A program made the translations under genes and the position numbers. The notes under the pieces are model-generated. The model worked only from the letters and a program-made list of their open reading frames with translations, did not search any database and was not told where the DNA came from. Positions 18,983-28,011 of a stretch of 64,000 bases of DNA are shown piece after piece; position 1 is the stretch's first letter; each line of letters opens with the position of its first letter. The DNA lies in NCBI RefSeq assembly GCF_016775155.1, contig NZ_JAEUGD010000031.1, positions 62,001-126,000 of the forward strand, read 5' to 3'. Source of the stretch: Fulvivirga marina. GTDB lineage: Bacteria; Bacteroidota; Bacteroidia; Cytophagales; Cyclobacteriaceae.

Positions 18983-20502
18983 CACTCTTCAGTAGTTGAT
19001 TCAATGATCTTATTCATTAAATAATGGTGACCTAATATCTCCGAGCAGGTGGTGATAGCTCCAATTGTAACCCCTAGCACTCCATGCATGTTAAGGTTCT
19101 GACCTGTAAGTAACAGGTTTGGAACTTTGGTCTTAGGCGATATGAATGATTTCAATGGGTTTTTATAATCCTTTTTCACCCCATAAAGTGAGCCATCCTT
19201 AGTACCGATGTAATCTCTATAGGTAAGCGGTGTAGAAGTGTAATAAGCCTCTGTATTCTCTCGAATGTCAGGAAACTTCTTCTCCAGTTCATCAAATAAT
19301 ACCTGGGCTTTTTTCTCCTTAAAAGCTTCATACTCTTCTCCCCTGTCAGATTTATGCGATACTGTATTGAATGTGTAGTCCCATTGAGAAGTTTCATCAA
19401 AGTGCATATAGGCCATCATTATTATACTATCAGCATACTTTTCGGATTTGCTTGTAGCTCCACTGAACACTGCATATCCCGTTGGCCAGTTATTTTCATA
19501 TTCAGCTCCGATCCAAACATCCGGATCTATAAAGTGATAGTAATTACAATTAAAATTAGGGATAGTACCTGGCTTAGGAACTATATATAAGATGAATACT
19601 GAAATTGAATTTTCGAGACTATTAATCCTCTTTCTATACGCCTTCCTTATTTTGCCTTCCTCTATCATGTCAAGAGTAAGCGAAGGGTGAATATTTGATA
19701 TAAATGTCTTCCCCCTAAATTTTCTACCATCAGCAAGCACAACATGGTCGACTTCATCACCTTCAAATACAAAGTCTACAACTTCTGCATTCTTTAGCAC
19801 CCTACCACCACATCGACGAATATTGCGTGATAGCAATATGGCAATCTGCGAACCTCCATCCACACATTTCCAAGAACTTTCAATATATGAGTTAATCACC
19901 AGTGCATGAACATACAATGGTGTTTTATCCCCTTCTCCTGCATATAAAAGATTGGTACCAGCCAGTATCATCTGCAATCTCTCATTAGAAGTACAGCTTG
20001 CTATGAAATCCCGCGCATTGATATCCAGAAATGGCGCATCATTAAGCTGCCCATTCATTGGCTTAACGTCATACATGGGGAACTTGCTGCACACTTCTCT
20101 GATCTTATCACAATACTTGATAATACCTTCTCTCTCTTCAGGAAAGTAGCTACTCATGGTTTCTATAAAGTTATCGTAGCCCTGGGCATACTTATACTCC
20201 GTATCATCTCCCTCGAAGGTAACCACATCAAAACCATTCATATCCATTCTCTTCAGTTTAAGGTCATCTACTATTCCCAGATACTTAAAGTATCTATATA
20301 GATTTTGTCCCTTTCCCAAACCTCCTATATAATGAATACCCGTATCGAAAATGCGTTTGTTTCGTGAAAATATCTGAAGGTTTCCTCCTATCTGTTTATT
20401 CTTTTCTAAAACAAGTACACTATACCCTTCACGACTCAGAATGGTACCACACTCCAAGCCTCCCAGGCCACTCCCAATAATAACTATATCAAAACTTTCC
20501 AT
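18982..20502 (-). CDS. CrtI/phytoene-desaturase-like FAD-dependent oxidoreductase
   Basis: The 506 residues (from MESFDIVIIG) begin with a Rossmann FAD-binding motif, GSGLGGLECG, followed by LEKNKQIGGN. They end with a segment of the CrtI/retinol-saturase type (LLLTGQNLNMHGVLGVTIGAITTC). Carotenoid-type desaturases introduce or saturate double bonds in polyenes. No carotenoid synthase or cyclase gene is nearby, so action on the aryl polyene is the simplest reading. The reaction (desaturation, saturation or isomerisation) cannot be told from sequence. The ATG at 20502 is chosen over a TTG at 20508 that overlaps the previous stop. Confidence 0.8.
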   Translation of the reverse strand: MESFDIVIIGSGLGGLECGTILSREGYSVLVLEKNKQIGGNLQIFSRNKRIFDTGIHYIGGLGKGQNLYRYFKYLGIVDDLKLKRMDMNGFDVVTFEGDDTEYKYAQGYDNFIETMSSYFPEEREGIIKYCDKIREVCSKFPMYDVKPMNGQLNDAPFLDINARDFIASCTSNERLQMILAGTNLLYAGEGDKTPLYVHALVINSYIESSWKCVDGGSQIAILLSRNIRRCGGRVLKNAEVVDFVFEGDEVDHVVLADGRKFRGKTFISNIHPSLTLDMIEEGKIRKAYRKRINSLENSISVFILYIVPKPGTIPNFNCNYYHFIDPDVWIGAEYENNWPTGYAVFSGATSKSEKYADSIIMMAYMHFDETSQWDYTFNTVSHKSDRGEEYEAFKEKKAQVLFDELEKKFPDIRENTEAYYTSTPLTYRDYIGTKDGSLYGVKKDYKNPLKSFISPKTKVPNLLLTGQNLNMHGVLGVTIGAITTCSEILGHHYLMNKIIESTTEE

Positions 20503-20504
20503 TT

Positions 20505-23500
20505 TCAATTTTGGGTTAACACGAAAATTGTGTTCGACGTTCGCTTCGTATTATCAATTACTTCAAGCTTAAACTTATTTCTTTCAGCAAAATGTTGTAT
20601 TGTATCAGAAGAAATGAAGTTGAGGGTATTTCTTGTTTTGTTAAAACCACTCCCCGTTGAAAATACTTCTGTAAGTTCAGTTCCTCTATGCCTCTCTTTT
20701 TTATTAGAGTCTCCATCTCTTATGATCAGTTTACCTCCAGCATTCAGTCTTACCGCCATATTATTTAATAGTGTTTCCTGTTCGCGTACAGTTAAATAGT
20801 GCAACACATCGCTTACTATAAATACGTCAGCCTTACCAACCTCTACGTCTAGCACATCTCCATGTTCAAAGGTTATATTTGCCGGTTTATCCGGACAGTT
20901 TTGTGCCACAAATATCTTTTCTTCATCATAATCCACCCCCAATATTTCTCGATCTTCACTACTAAATCCCAATGCATACGCCATAGGCCCATAGCCACAC
21001 CCAAGATCTACGACTCGTCCTTTTTTAGGCACCAATTCATGGAACAATTGATACCCATTCTCAAGTTTGTATTTAACTTTAATATACCACTCAAGGACAG
21101 GCCCCTTAAAAAGGTAGTTCTTTAAGATTACTTCCTTAAAAAAGTTCGGATTCTCTTGTTTCTCCCTTAACCTATTATACTCTGACTTAAAATACTTACT
21201 GATCTTCTTGGTTCTCTCCCTATAACCAACCCCGTAAGCAGGATCATTATATGCTATTCGAGGAAGAAACTCCGTTGTGATCTCGGTCCTTTTAAGGTAG
21301 AAATCGTCACCTCTCGTCATAGCAAAGCTGGTACCATGTAAAAGCACCGGCTGAATATCTAACCTAAAATGTTCTGCCAAGAAAAATGCTCCTTTATGAA
21401 AACGACCTAACTCTGCTGTTCTGGATCTTGTACCTTCCGGATAAACTATAATTGAGTATCCCTCTGCTATTATTTTTTCAATCTTTTCGAGTTGATTTTC
21501 CAAGCCTTTTGAGGCGAGTATGAAATCAGCATACTGAACGGATTTACCAAAAAGCGGTGAGTTATACACCCAGTCATTGGTCACCATTACTACTTTAGGA
21601 TTAAACATCAATAAAAGCAGGATGTCCATAAATGAATGGTGATTACTGATGATCACAGACGGTTTGTCAAAATCTATGTTATCCTTTCCGACAACCTTTT
21701 TACGAATATTGATCATCACATATATTACTAACCAACAGAAAAATTGAATGAGCTGGTGAAAATAATGTTTCCGCTTTCTCTCAGAAGCCCATGGAATCCG
21801 ACTAACCCACCTAGCTACAACCAGCATGAGACATCCAAAAACAAAGCAGGTAAACGCCGCAACGGTCCTTAAAAATGAGGCAAACGTAAAAGGAATAACA
21901 TGCTTCTTCTTTCTCCTAAGAATGAATAAATTATAAAGCATGTGCTCCACGGTAAAAGTGATGAATACTACTGAAAGGATACCAATAATAGCCAGAAAAG
22001 CGATTGACTTTAGGGCCGGATGCTCTGCAAATGCCAATACGCCTATACCCAGCAAGGTGGTTACTGTTGAAAGTATTATTGACTTTTTGTATGAGGCCAG
22101 GTTATCGGTTCCATATGCGTATTGCTGGGTTAAGCCTCGCACAACAAATATGCTATAATCTATACCTAACCCGAATATGAAAGTACAGATGATAATATTA
22201 ACAATATTAAAGGTAAGCCCAAGCCAACCCATTAAACCCAAGACCCAAAGCCAGCTTAGTAAAATGGGCAAGAAAGCAATAAGTGCAAGTTCTAACCTCC
22301 CATAGCTGACCAACAGTATAAGAAATACCACTATCAAAGAGATGTTTACCAAATTACTAAAGTCCTCTCTCAACAACTCTACCAGCTTATTAGTCAGGTG
22401 GGTCTTATCAAGAATCACTATTCCAGATAGCTTTGACAGCGTTTTTAAAATGGCTGGTTTATTTTCCTGCGATAGTGAAATAGTCGATAAAACAGAAACA
22501 TTCCCATTAGCACCTTTGATCAGTAGCTCATCACCCATGACTGATAAGATATTTTCAATACCTTCCTCCGATATTGTTGTATAATCCTTGCTCAATACCT
22601 GGGTAAAACTGGAAAAGGTTCCCTCTCTAAACCCATAGGTTTTAGCTGCTTCATTCAAGCTATTTACTACACTATCACGGCTATTGTTTTCCCAAAAGCT
22701 CTTCCAATTTTTCACACCCTCCCTCTGACGCTCTGGTGAGGGTATTATATTATTCAGAGTATAGAAATCATATATGGAATCTTGTGCTTTTAAGCGTTCC
22801 ATTTCCTTCAGGAGTGCCCTATTAGCTTGCAGTGCTTCATTGATGTTGTTTCCGCTAAAAGCAACATAGATATTATTAGCTGAAAAACTCGAAATAGCAT
22901 TAATCCTTTCCTGGTAAGTTTCCAGATGCTCAGGCATATAATTAAGCTTAAGCATGTTATTTTCAAAGGATACTTGCTTCCAGGTAAAAAAACTTATGGT
23001 TGTCAGTACTACAAGTATAATTCCAGCCCAGGCCTTTTTGTAAAATGGATAGGCTGCCAACCAACTTACCAGTCTCTCTACTAAATTCTTATTGGAGGAC
23101 TTAGGATTAGGTTTCTCCTCCTCTCTTATGATCATATGTGGGAGGAAAATCAATGTATAAAGAACTGCTGCCAAAACACTTACACCCGCAAAAATCCCCA
23201 GATCCTGCAAGGCTGAAGACCTAATAAATGTCAGGGAGAGAAAAGCACAGGTCGTGGTAATACTACTCATCAGCAAGGGAATGGAAAGGTCCTTAAACAG
23301 CGCTTTCACATCCTTTTCCTTTTTATAGTGCGTAAAAAAATGCAGAGCATAATCGATAGTAATACCCAGAAGGACTGAACCAACACCTAACGAAATAACC
23401 GAAACACTATCTCTTACTACAGCCAAAAATGCAATCGCTACTATTGCTCCAAATACACCAGGAGTAACCACGATAATAAAAGTGCCAGCGTTTCTATAGA

Positions 23501-24359
23501 AGAATGAGATAAACACAAACAAAGCTACCAGAGCAAGGCTCACTGTAATATATATATCTCCTTTTATACGACCTGCATTAGCCACCGCAACTGCTGCTGG
23601 CCCAAAGTATTCTACTTTTATTGCTCGATTAGCTGTTTCAAGGTGGTCCTTCAGTTGGTTAATCCCTTCAATCAATCTCCCGTTATTTGAAGTCTCATTA
23701 GGCGGATTGCTTAAGGTCACAAAAAAGATGAGGTGGCGATTATCAGTTGTTACAATATGGTTTTGATACAAGTTGAAGTTATTATCAAGCTGCTGATCTC
23801 GCATACGTTGCAAAGGAAATGCCGCCAGCCCCAATGGGTCCTTGATAAGCATTTTTGTCACTACGCCAACCGGTGACAGCAGTTGTTTATAGGTACGCCG
23901 CACGGATTGTTCTATGGCCTTCTTTTCAATTCTGGTTTCTATTTGTTCATAATCTTCTGGCTGTAGATAAAAAGGAAGGTGGCTATAGTAATAATCATAC
24001 ATCATCTGCATTTGTTCATCAGGAACTTCCCTGATGATTTCATCAATGAATTCTGAGTAACCAGCAACCAGAGAATCTGAAAATGAGTGTGCTTCTGCCA
24101 CCAATTGGTCTGGATCTGCCGAAGTTGAATCCTTAAAATAGAGATGCACCACCAACCTGTTGTTGATCTTAAGACCTTCAAAAACTTTATTGACCGATAT
24201 CACCTGCTCATCCTTCGGAATTATGTTGAGTATATTCTCCTCAAGACGAATAGTCATAGCCAAATAAGTAGCTCCTGAAAGGAAGAGTACCAAAAAAATG
24301 AAGGATATTATCCTGCGCGCTCTAACGAATTTATAAATTTGATAAAACAACTTTGACAT
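20505..24359 (-). CDS. Fusion: MMPL/RND exporter + PlsC-type acyltransferase + SAM methyltransferase
   Basis: The 1284-residue protein has three parts. Residues about 1-830 form a two-repeat MMPL/RND lipid exporter: a first membrane helix (16-36), a large outside loop, a five-helix block (270-410), then a second such unit (helix near 445, loop, helices 670-830). Residues about 890-1080 form a lysophospholipid-type acyltransferase with the NHHSFMD and YPEGTRSR motifs. Residues about 1100-1284 form a class I methyltransferase with VVDLGCGYGPM and a SDVLHYL stretch. In E. coli ape loci these activities are separate proteins (exporter, acyltransferase, methyltransferase). The fusion suggests that modification of the polyene head group, lipid attachment and export are coupled. 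The frame is unbroken throughout, so it is a real single gene. Confidence 0.88.
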   Translation of the reverse strand: MSKLFYQIYKFVRARRIISFIFLVLFLSGATYLAMTIRLEENILNIIPKDEQVISVNKVFEGLKINNRLVVHLYFKDSTSADPDQLVAEAHSFSDSLVAGYSEFIDEIIREVPDEQMQMMYDYYYSHLPFYLQPEDYEQIETRIEKKAIEQSVRRTYKQLLSPVGVVTKMLIKDPLGLAAFPLQRMRDQQLDNNFNLYQNHIVTTDNRHLIFFVTLSNPPNETSNNGRLIEGINQLKDHLETANRAIKVEYFGPAAVAVANAGRIKGDIYITVSLALVALFVFISFFYRNAGTFIIVVTPGVFGAIVAIAFLAVVRDSVSVISLGVGSVLLGITIDYALHFFTHYKKEKDVKALFKDLSIPLLMSSITTTCAFLSLTFIRSSALQDLGIFAGVSVLAAVLYTLIFLPHMIIREEEKPNPKSSNKNLVERLVSWLAAYPFYKKAWAGIILVVLTTISFFTWKQVSFENNMLKLNYMPEHLETYQERINAISSFSANNIYVAFSGNNINEALQANRALLKEMERLKAQDSIYDFYTLNNIIPSPERQREGVKNWKSFWENNSRDSVVNSLNEAAKTYGFREGTFSSFTQVLSKDYTTISEEGIENILSVMGDELLIKGANGNVSVLSTISLSQENKPAILKTLSKLSGIVILDKTHLTNKLVELLREDFSNLVNISLIVVFLILLVSYGRLELALIAFLPILLSWLWVLGLMGWLGLTFNIVNIIICTFIFGLGIDYSIFVVRGLTQQYAYGTDNLASYKKSIILSTVTTLLGIGVLAFAEHPALKSIAFLAIIGILSVVFITFTVEHMLYNLFILRRKKKHVIPFTFASFLRTVAAFTCFVFGCLMLVVARWVSRIPWASERKRKHYFHQLIQFFCWLVIYVMINIRKKVVGKDNIDFDKPSVIISNHHSFMDILLLLMFNPKVVMVTNDWVYNSPLFGKSVQYADFILASKGLENQLEKIEKIIAEGYSIIVYPEGTRSRTAELGRFHKGAFFLAEHFRLDIQPVLLHGTSFAMTRGDDFYLKRTEITTEFLPRIAYNDPAYGVGYRERTKKISKYFKSEYNRLREKQENPNFFKEVILKNYLFKGPVLEWYIKVKYKLENGYQLFHELVPKKGRVVDLGCGYGPMAYALGFSSEDREILGVDYDEEKIFVAQNCPDKPANITFEHGDVLDVEVGKADVFIVSDVLHYLTVREQETLLNNMAVRLNAGGKLIIRDGDSNKKERHRGTELTEVFSTGSGFNKTRNTLNFISSDTIQHFAERNKFKLEVIDNTKRTSNTIFVLTQN

Positions 24360-24412
24360 GCAGTATTAAGATGGGGCTATTTACAATCAGCGACAAATGT
24401 AACCAGATTTTC

Positions 24413-25615
24413 TTACAGGCTGGTAAGACTATCTCTCGCTTCACTTTTCAAAGGTCTTCTTATCATAAAGTACAGCAGAGTTAATAGCCAGGCCAATATT
24501 CCCATAGCAAGCGCCAACGCAATAGCACCCACAACATATTGCACCAAATTGGCCTGAATAGTATCGAATGTAATACCTGAGTGAAATAACATATCATTTC
24601 TGGGATCATCAACAAAAAGTGCTCCTAACCTATAACTACTATAAATAATCACAGGGATCATGGGAGGAATACTGATATGCGCTGCTACTACAAATAAAGC
24701 TTTATTAAGCTTCATCAAATGAGATAGTGCCACACCGACTATCAGCTGATATCCCCAAATAGGGAATATCCCCATAAAGACACCAAATCCAATAGAGAGA
24801 GCTTTAATTCTTACGGGCTCTTCCCTATTGAGCAAGTTCTTCTGTGCAAATTTTTTAATATTCTCCCGGGTTAAGGACTTGATGAACCGAAAGGGTATGT
24901 AGTATAGCAAGGCGAGTATAAAAAACCATGTGTTTAAAATGCTGATTCTAGTAAAATCAACAAATGGTCTAAAATGAGATATTCGCTTTTTCCCTGGCTC
25001 ATAATGCACGCGGATAGGGATGTTCCTAACCTTTATTCCCTTCCATGAAGCTTTTACAATCACTTCTACTTCAAACTCAAACCGTGAAGTGATATACCTG
25101 ATCCCCTGCATCTTTTTAATAGGATACAGGCGATAGCCAGACTGCGTATCCGTTAATTTTACTCCTGTATCAACATAAAACCAGAAATTGGAAAATTTAT
25201 TACCAAAACTACTCTTACCTGGCACATTTTTCTGGCTCATATTCCTAGCCCCAATAACAAGGCTATCTGGCTCCTTTCCAATCTCTCTTAAAAATTTTGG
25301 TAGATCTTCAGCAAAATGTTGCCCATCACTATCTACAGTTATGGCATATTCATAACCCTTGCTTAATGCATATTTAAAAGCTTTTCTTAGCGCAGCTCCC
25401 TTTCCCTTGTTTATTTCATGATGGATTATTTGTATTTGGTCACCAAAAGATTTTATGATTTCAAGGGTGTTATCAGTAGCTCCATCATTAACAACAATTA
25501 CATCTGAAATGTAATTAAGCACATCTGTTATCACTTTTGATAATGTACCTGAGTTGTTGTAAGTAGGGATAACAACACAGCATTTATATTGCCGAAACTG
25601 TGATTTGTAATCCAT
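24413..25615 (-). CDS. Family 2 glycosyltransferase fused to a DUF2062 membrane domain
   Basis: The first part, about residues 10-240, is a dolichyl-phosphate-mannose-synthase-type GT2 domain: CVVIPTYNNSGTL, VVNDGATDNT, a DSDGQ metal-binding site at 95-99 and the late motif TDTQSGYRLYP. The second part, about 255-385, is DUF2062 (GFGVFMGIFPIWGYQLIVGVALS) with several membrane helices. It may move a sugar onto a lipid carrier or onto the pigment anchor. The ATG at 25615 is preferred. A GTG at 25624 that overlaps the preceding stop is the alternative. The gene ends 53 bases before the exporter fusion gene. Confidence 0.82.
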   Translation of the reverse strand: MDYKSQFRQYKCCVVIPTYNNSGTLSKVITDVLNYISDVIVVNDGATDNTLEIIKSFGDQIQIIHHEINKGKGAALRKAFKYALSKGYEYAITVDSDGQHFAEDLPKFLREIGKEPDSLVIGARNMSQKNVPGKSSFGNKFSNFWFYVDTGVKLTDTQSGYRLYPIKKMQGIRYITSRFEFEVEVIVKASWKGIKVRNIPIRVHYEPGKKRISHFRPFVDFTRISILNTWFFILALLYYIPFRFIKSLTRENIKKFAQKNLLNREEPVRIKALSIGFGVFMGIFPIWGYQLIVGVALSHLMKLNKALFVVAAHISIPPMIPVIIYSSYRLGALFVDDPRNDMLFHSGITFDTIQANLVQYVVGAIALALAMGILAWLLTLLYFMIRRPLKSEARDSLTSL

Positions 25616-25620
25616 GATAA

Positions 25621-25998
25621 TCACTTCAGTTCAAAAAGGCCTTTAAACTTAAAATTGACCTCACCATTATCAAGAAAGGTACTTGCCGTCGCTGCCAGTC
25701 CTTTTGGCACTTCTTTGGTAAGAATATCAAATTTCAATTGGGCATCTTTCGTTGGATCAACCAGTTTTACATATTTAATGTTTACTCCTTCTGACATAAA
25801 CCATGACTTTCCGGTCTCCTGACTTATGATTTCTTTTAATATTTCCAGAAGACAGACACCCGGAAGTACCGGCTGTTGAGGGAAATGTCCTTTAAAAATG
25901 TCATGATCAACATTTAACGATACGTTTACCATGTAGTGCCCTACCTCAGGCTGTACTACCTTACCAAGGGTATATAAGTTTCCTTTTAACATGCTCAT
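25621..25998 (-). CDS. FabZ/ApeI-like 3-hydroxyacyl-ACP dehydratase
   Basis: The 125-residue hot-dog protein has the classical FabA/FabZ active-site stretch GHFPQQPVLPGVCLLE at 37-52, with His38 and a Glu (52) in the position of the helix carboxylate. It should remove water from a 3-hydroxyacyl-ACP to form each trans double bond of the polyene. It is shorter than FabZ and does not look like the housekeeping copy. Its ATG overlaps the stop of the preceding secreted-protein gene (ATGA). A second, different hot-dog dehydratase is encoded at 32679. Confidence 0.85.
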   Translation of the reverse strand: MSMLKGNLYTLGKVVQPEVGHYMVNVSLNVDHDIFKGHFPQQPVLPGVCLLEILKEIISQETGKSWFMSEGVNIKYVKLVDPTKDAQLKFDILTKEVPKGLAATASTFLDNGEVNFKFKGLFELK

Positions 25999-26594
25999 CT
26001 CTCCAATAATTTCATTTCCATCTTCATCTTAATGTAGCGATGATTTACACATATTTCATCAGGAATGTGATCATCGTTGGTATAAAAGAAGGAAGCTTTA
26101 GTCTTAAAAAAAGTAAAAGTATTTTTAGTTTCTGCCTCCCTTACATCATTATTATTGGCTAGTTTAACCTTAATAATCCCAGCTCCTTTTACTTTATAGC
26201 CGTCCTTCCTTTTTCTCACTTTATCCGGGTTCTGCAAATCTGTCAAAAGCATAATGCTGAAATCCCTAGCCATAATTTTTCTAATGACTGCCCGTTCCAT
26301 TCCTTTAGGTACTTTATTCCAGATCAACTCTCCATTCTCAAGCACGAAATCCATTATTGATGGTCCAAGTTTAGATAAAAGAACAACCCGATACGCTTCC
26401 CCTTCCTTTTTTACAACCATTAACCCACTAAAGCTATATTCCTTATAGGCAAAAACCGTATTGTAGATGAGCCCATTTTCGGCATGATTTATATATGGCT
26501 CTGGCAGATGTGTTTTTTGCCCATAAGCCATTACCGTCATGCATACACTTAAAATTGTAAGGAATAAAACTCGCTTATTTAAAACCATGATCAT
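25995..26594 (-). CDS. Exported protein of unknown function in the pigment operon
   Basis: The roughly 199-residue protein has an N-terminal signal peptide (MVLNKRVLFLTILSVCMTVMAYGQ) and no recognised motif. It follows the LolA-like gene. In ape loci this position often holds a lipoprotein or LolB-like partner; fold similarity could not be checked. No lipobox Cys is seen after the signal. The start is uncertain: ATG at 26594 or 26588, or GTG at 26621 overlapping the LolA-like stop. The ATG nearest the signal peptide is preferred. Confidence 0.6.
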   Translation of the reverse strand: MIMVLNKRVLFLTILSVCMTVMAYGQKTHLPEPYINHAENGLIYNTVFAYKEYSFSGLMVVKKEGEAYRVVLLSKLGPSIMDFVLENGELIWNKVPKGMERAVIRKIMARDFSIMLLTDLQNPDKVRKRKDGYKVKGAGIIKVKLANNNDVREAETKNTFTFFKTKASFFYTNDDHIPDEICVNHRYIKMKMEMKLLER

Positions 26595-26617
26595 TGAATT
26601 GCGAGAACATTTTACTC

Positions 26618-27247
26618 TCACTGGAATGAAAATTCGCTATCAGGAATTGATGCATTTATTTTTTTATTGTGGAAGGTTATCAGGGTATAATCTCCTTCGT
26701 ACTCAAAAAGCTGAATTCTATTCACGGTATAATCACTTTTCTCAAAATAGATATCAATTTGCTTTACATAGCTCTTCAACTGCTCTTCCTGAGGGTTGAG
26801 CCTGGTTAAATATAGCTCATTATTCTCCAGATAAGAAATATCAAAACGCTCTTCCTGCAAAACGTTGCCCCGAACACTATTTATGATCAGATCATTTAAC
26901 TCCTTAAAGATTTTACTATTCTTGATTTCAAATGAATTAACCTTTCCTTCATCATTGATCTTGATCTCCTCGCCATTGAGTAATATGGCATAGTTATAAG
27001 GATTGGTGTATGACCACTTTAACAGATCTGGTTTTTTAAAGTGCATTGTACCTGATGACTCTACCCCATTGGATAATATACTCAGGTATTTATTTTGATT
27101 AAACTTAGCCTGTATTGTATTGGTTGTCGATGCCATTTGATTGATCCCTTTTTTAAAACTTTGTATATCTTTCATACTTACAAAGTCATCATTCTGAAAC
27201 AACAGCATTGAAGGGAACATTATCAAGTATATAAGCAACTTACTCAT
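26618..27247 (-). CDS. LolA-like outer-membrane lipoprotein carrier
   Basis: The 209-residue exported protein has a signal-like N terminus (MSKLLIYLIMFPSMLLF). It then has the LolA-type core: IQAKFNQNKYLSILSNGVESSGTMHFKKPDLLKWSYTNPYNYAILLNGEEI, with the GTMHFKKPDLLKWSY block typical of LolA. LolA carries lipids or lipoproteins across the periplasm. Aryl-polyene loci contain a dedicated LolA relative (ApeL), thought to move the lipid-linked pigment to the outer membrane. The ATG at 27247 is chosen over a TTG at 27253. It lies between the deacetylase and the unknown exported protein. Confidence 0.82.
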   Translation of the reverse strand: MSKLLIYLIMFPSMLLFQNDDFVSMKDIQSFKKGINQMASTTNTIQAKFNQNKYLSILSNGVESSGTMHFKKPDLLKWSYTNPYNYAILLNGEEIKINDEGKVNSFEIKNSKIFKELNDLIINSVRGNVLQEERFDISYLENNELYLTRLNPQEEQLKSYVKQIDIYFEKSDYTVNRIQLFEYEGDYTLITFHNKKINASIPDSEFSFQ

Positions 27248-27249
27248 AA

Positions 27250-28011
27250 TCAATTAAGTTTAAATATTTCGTCGATAGTGACGCATGTATAATTCTTCTC
27301 CCTGGCATGAAGCAAAATTGCTTCCAAAATTTGAGCCGTTTGCTCTCTGTTATCATGGAGCAATATGACTGACCCCGCCTTTAATTTCGAAATTACCCGT
27401 GCGGTTACTTTTTCAGGATTCTTAACCGCTGTATCAAAAGAACGCAAATTCCACCCAATTACCTGCATATGTGTCGTTTTTACTGCAGCAGCAATTGCAG
27501 GATTGGTTACTCCGTAGGGTGGTCTGAAACAATTTACTGTTTTACCTGTGATATCTGTGATCAACCTATTTGTCTTTCTTATTTCATCGGCAATTCGCTT
27601 TTTTCTGAAAAGAGAAAAGAGTGAGTGATGAGAGTATGAATGATTGCCAACCACATGCCCCTCATCAACTATTCTTTGCGCTATTGCCGGATATTCTTCT
27701 ATATTCTTGCCAATCAAAAAAAATGATGCTTTTGATTTATACTTGCTTAATATATCCAGTACGCTTTCAGTAAACAAGTGAGGGCCGTCATCAAAGGTAA
27801 TTGCTATTTTATTTTCAGTATTCTCAGGAAAAGTATAGGCGGATAAAAATACATTATACTTCATTACAGAAGAGCCTATAACTAAAAAGGAAACAAATAC
27901 AAGAACCGCCAGCACGTAGACAATCCAATGGACGAAACTGAAATAGTCCAGCAAAACTACGCCTGACATAATTACTAAGAACACATTCCGTACTATCACA
28001 AAGCGTGTCAT
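27250..28011 (-). CDS. NodB-type polysaccharide deacetylase with N-terminal membrane helices
   Basis: The 253-residue protein has two N-terminal membrane helices (about 8-27 and 29-48) and a NodB domain: TFDDGP at 72-77 (catalytic Asp pair), SHHS with the HxxxH metal motif at His124 and His128, and RPPYG. These are carbohydrate esterase family 4 features. Such enzymes remove N-acetyl groups from amino sugars or O-acetyl groups. In a pigment operon it most likely acts on a glycan or amino-sugar anchor, which is inference. The ATG overlaps the upstream degenerate ketosynthase stop (ATGA), so it is translationally coupled. Confidence 0.82.
   Translation of the reverse strand: MTRFVIVRNVFLVIMSGVVLLDYFSFVHWIVYVLAVLVFVSFLVIGSSVMKYNVFLSAYTFPENTENKIAITFDDGPHLFTESVLDILSKYKSKASFFLIGKNIEEYPAIAQRIVDEGHVVGNHSYSHHSLFSLFRKKRIADEIRKTNRLITDITGKTVNCFRPPYGVTNPAIAAAVKTTHMQVIGWNLRSFDTAVKNPEKVTARVISKLKAGSVILLHDNREQTAQILEAILLHAREKNYTCVTIDEIFKLN

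Noticed and set aside
18982-20502. Carotenoid biosynthesis cluster
   Set aside because: Only a CrtI-like gene is present; no phytoene synthase, cyclase or ketolase, and neighbours belong to polyene synthase and envelope functions.
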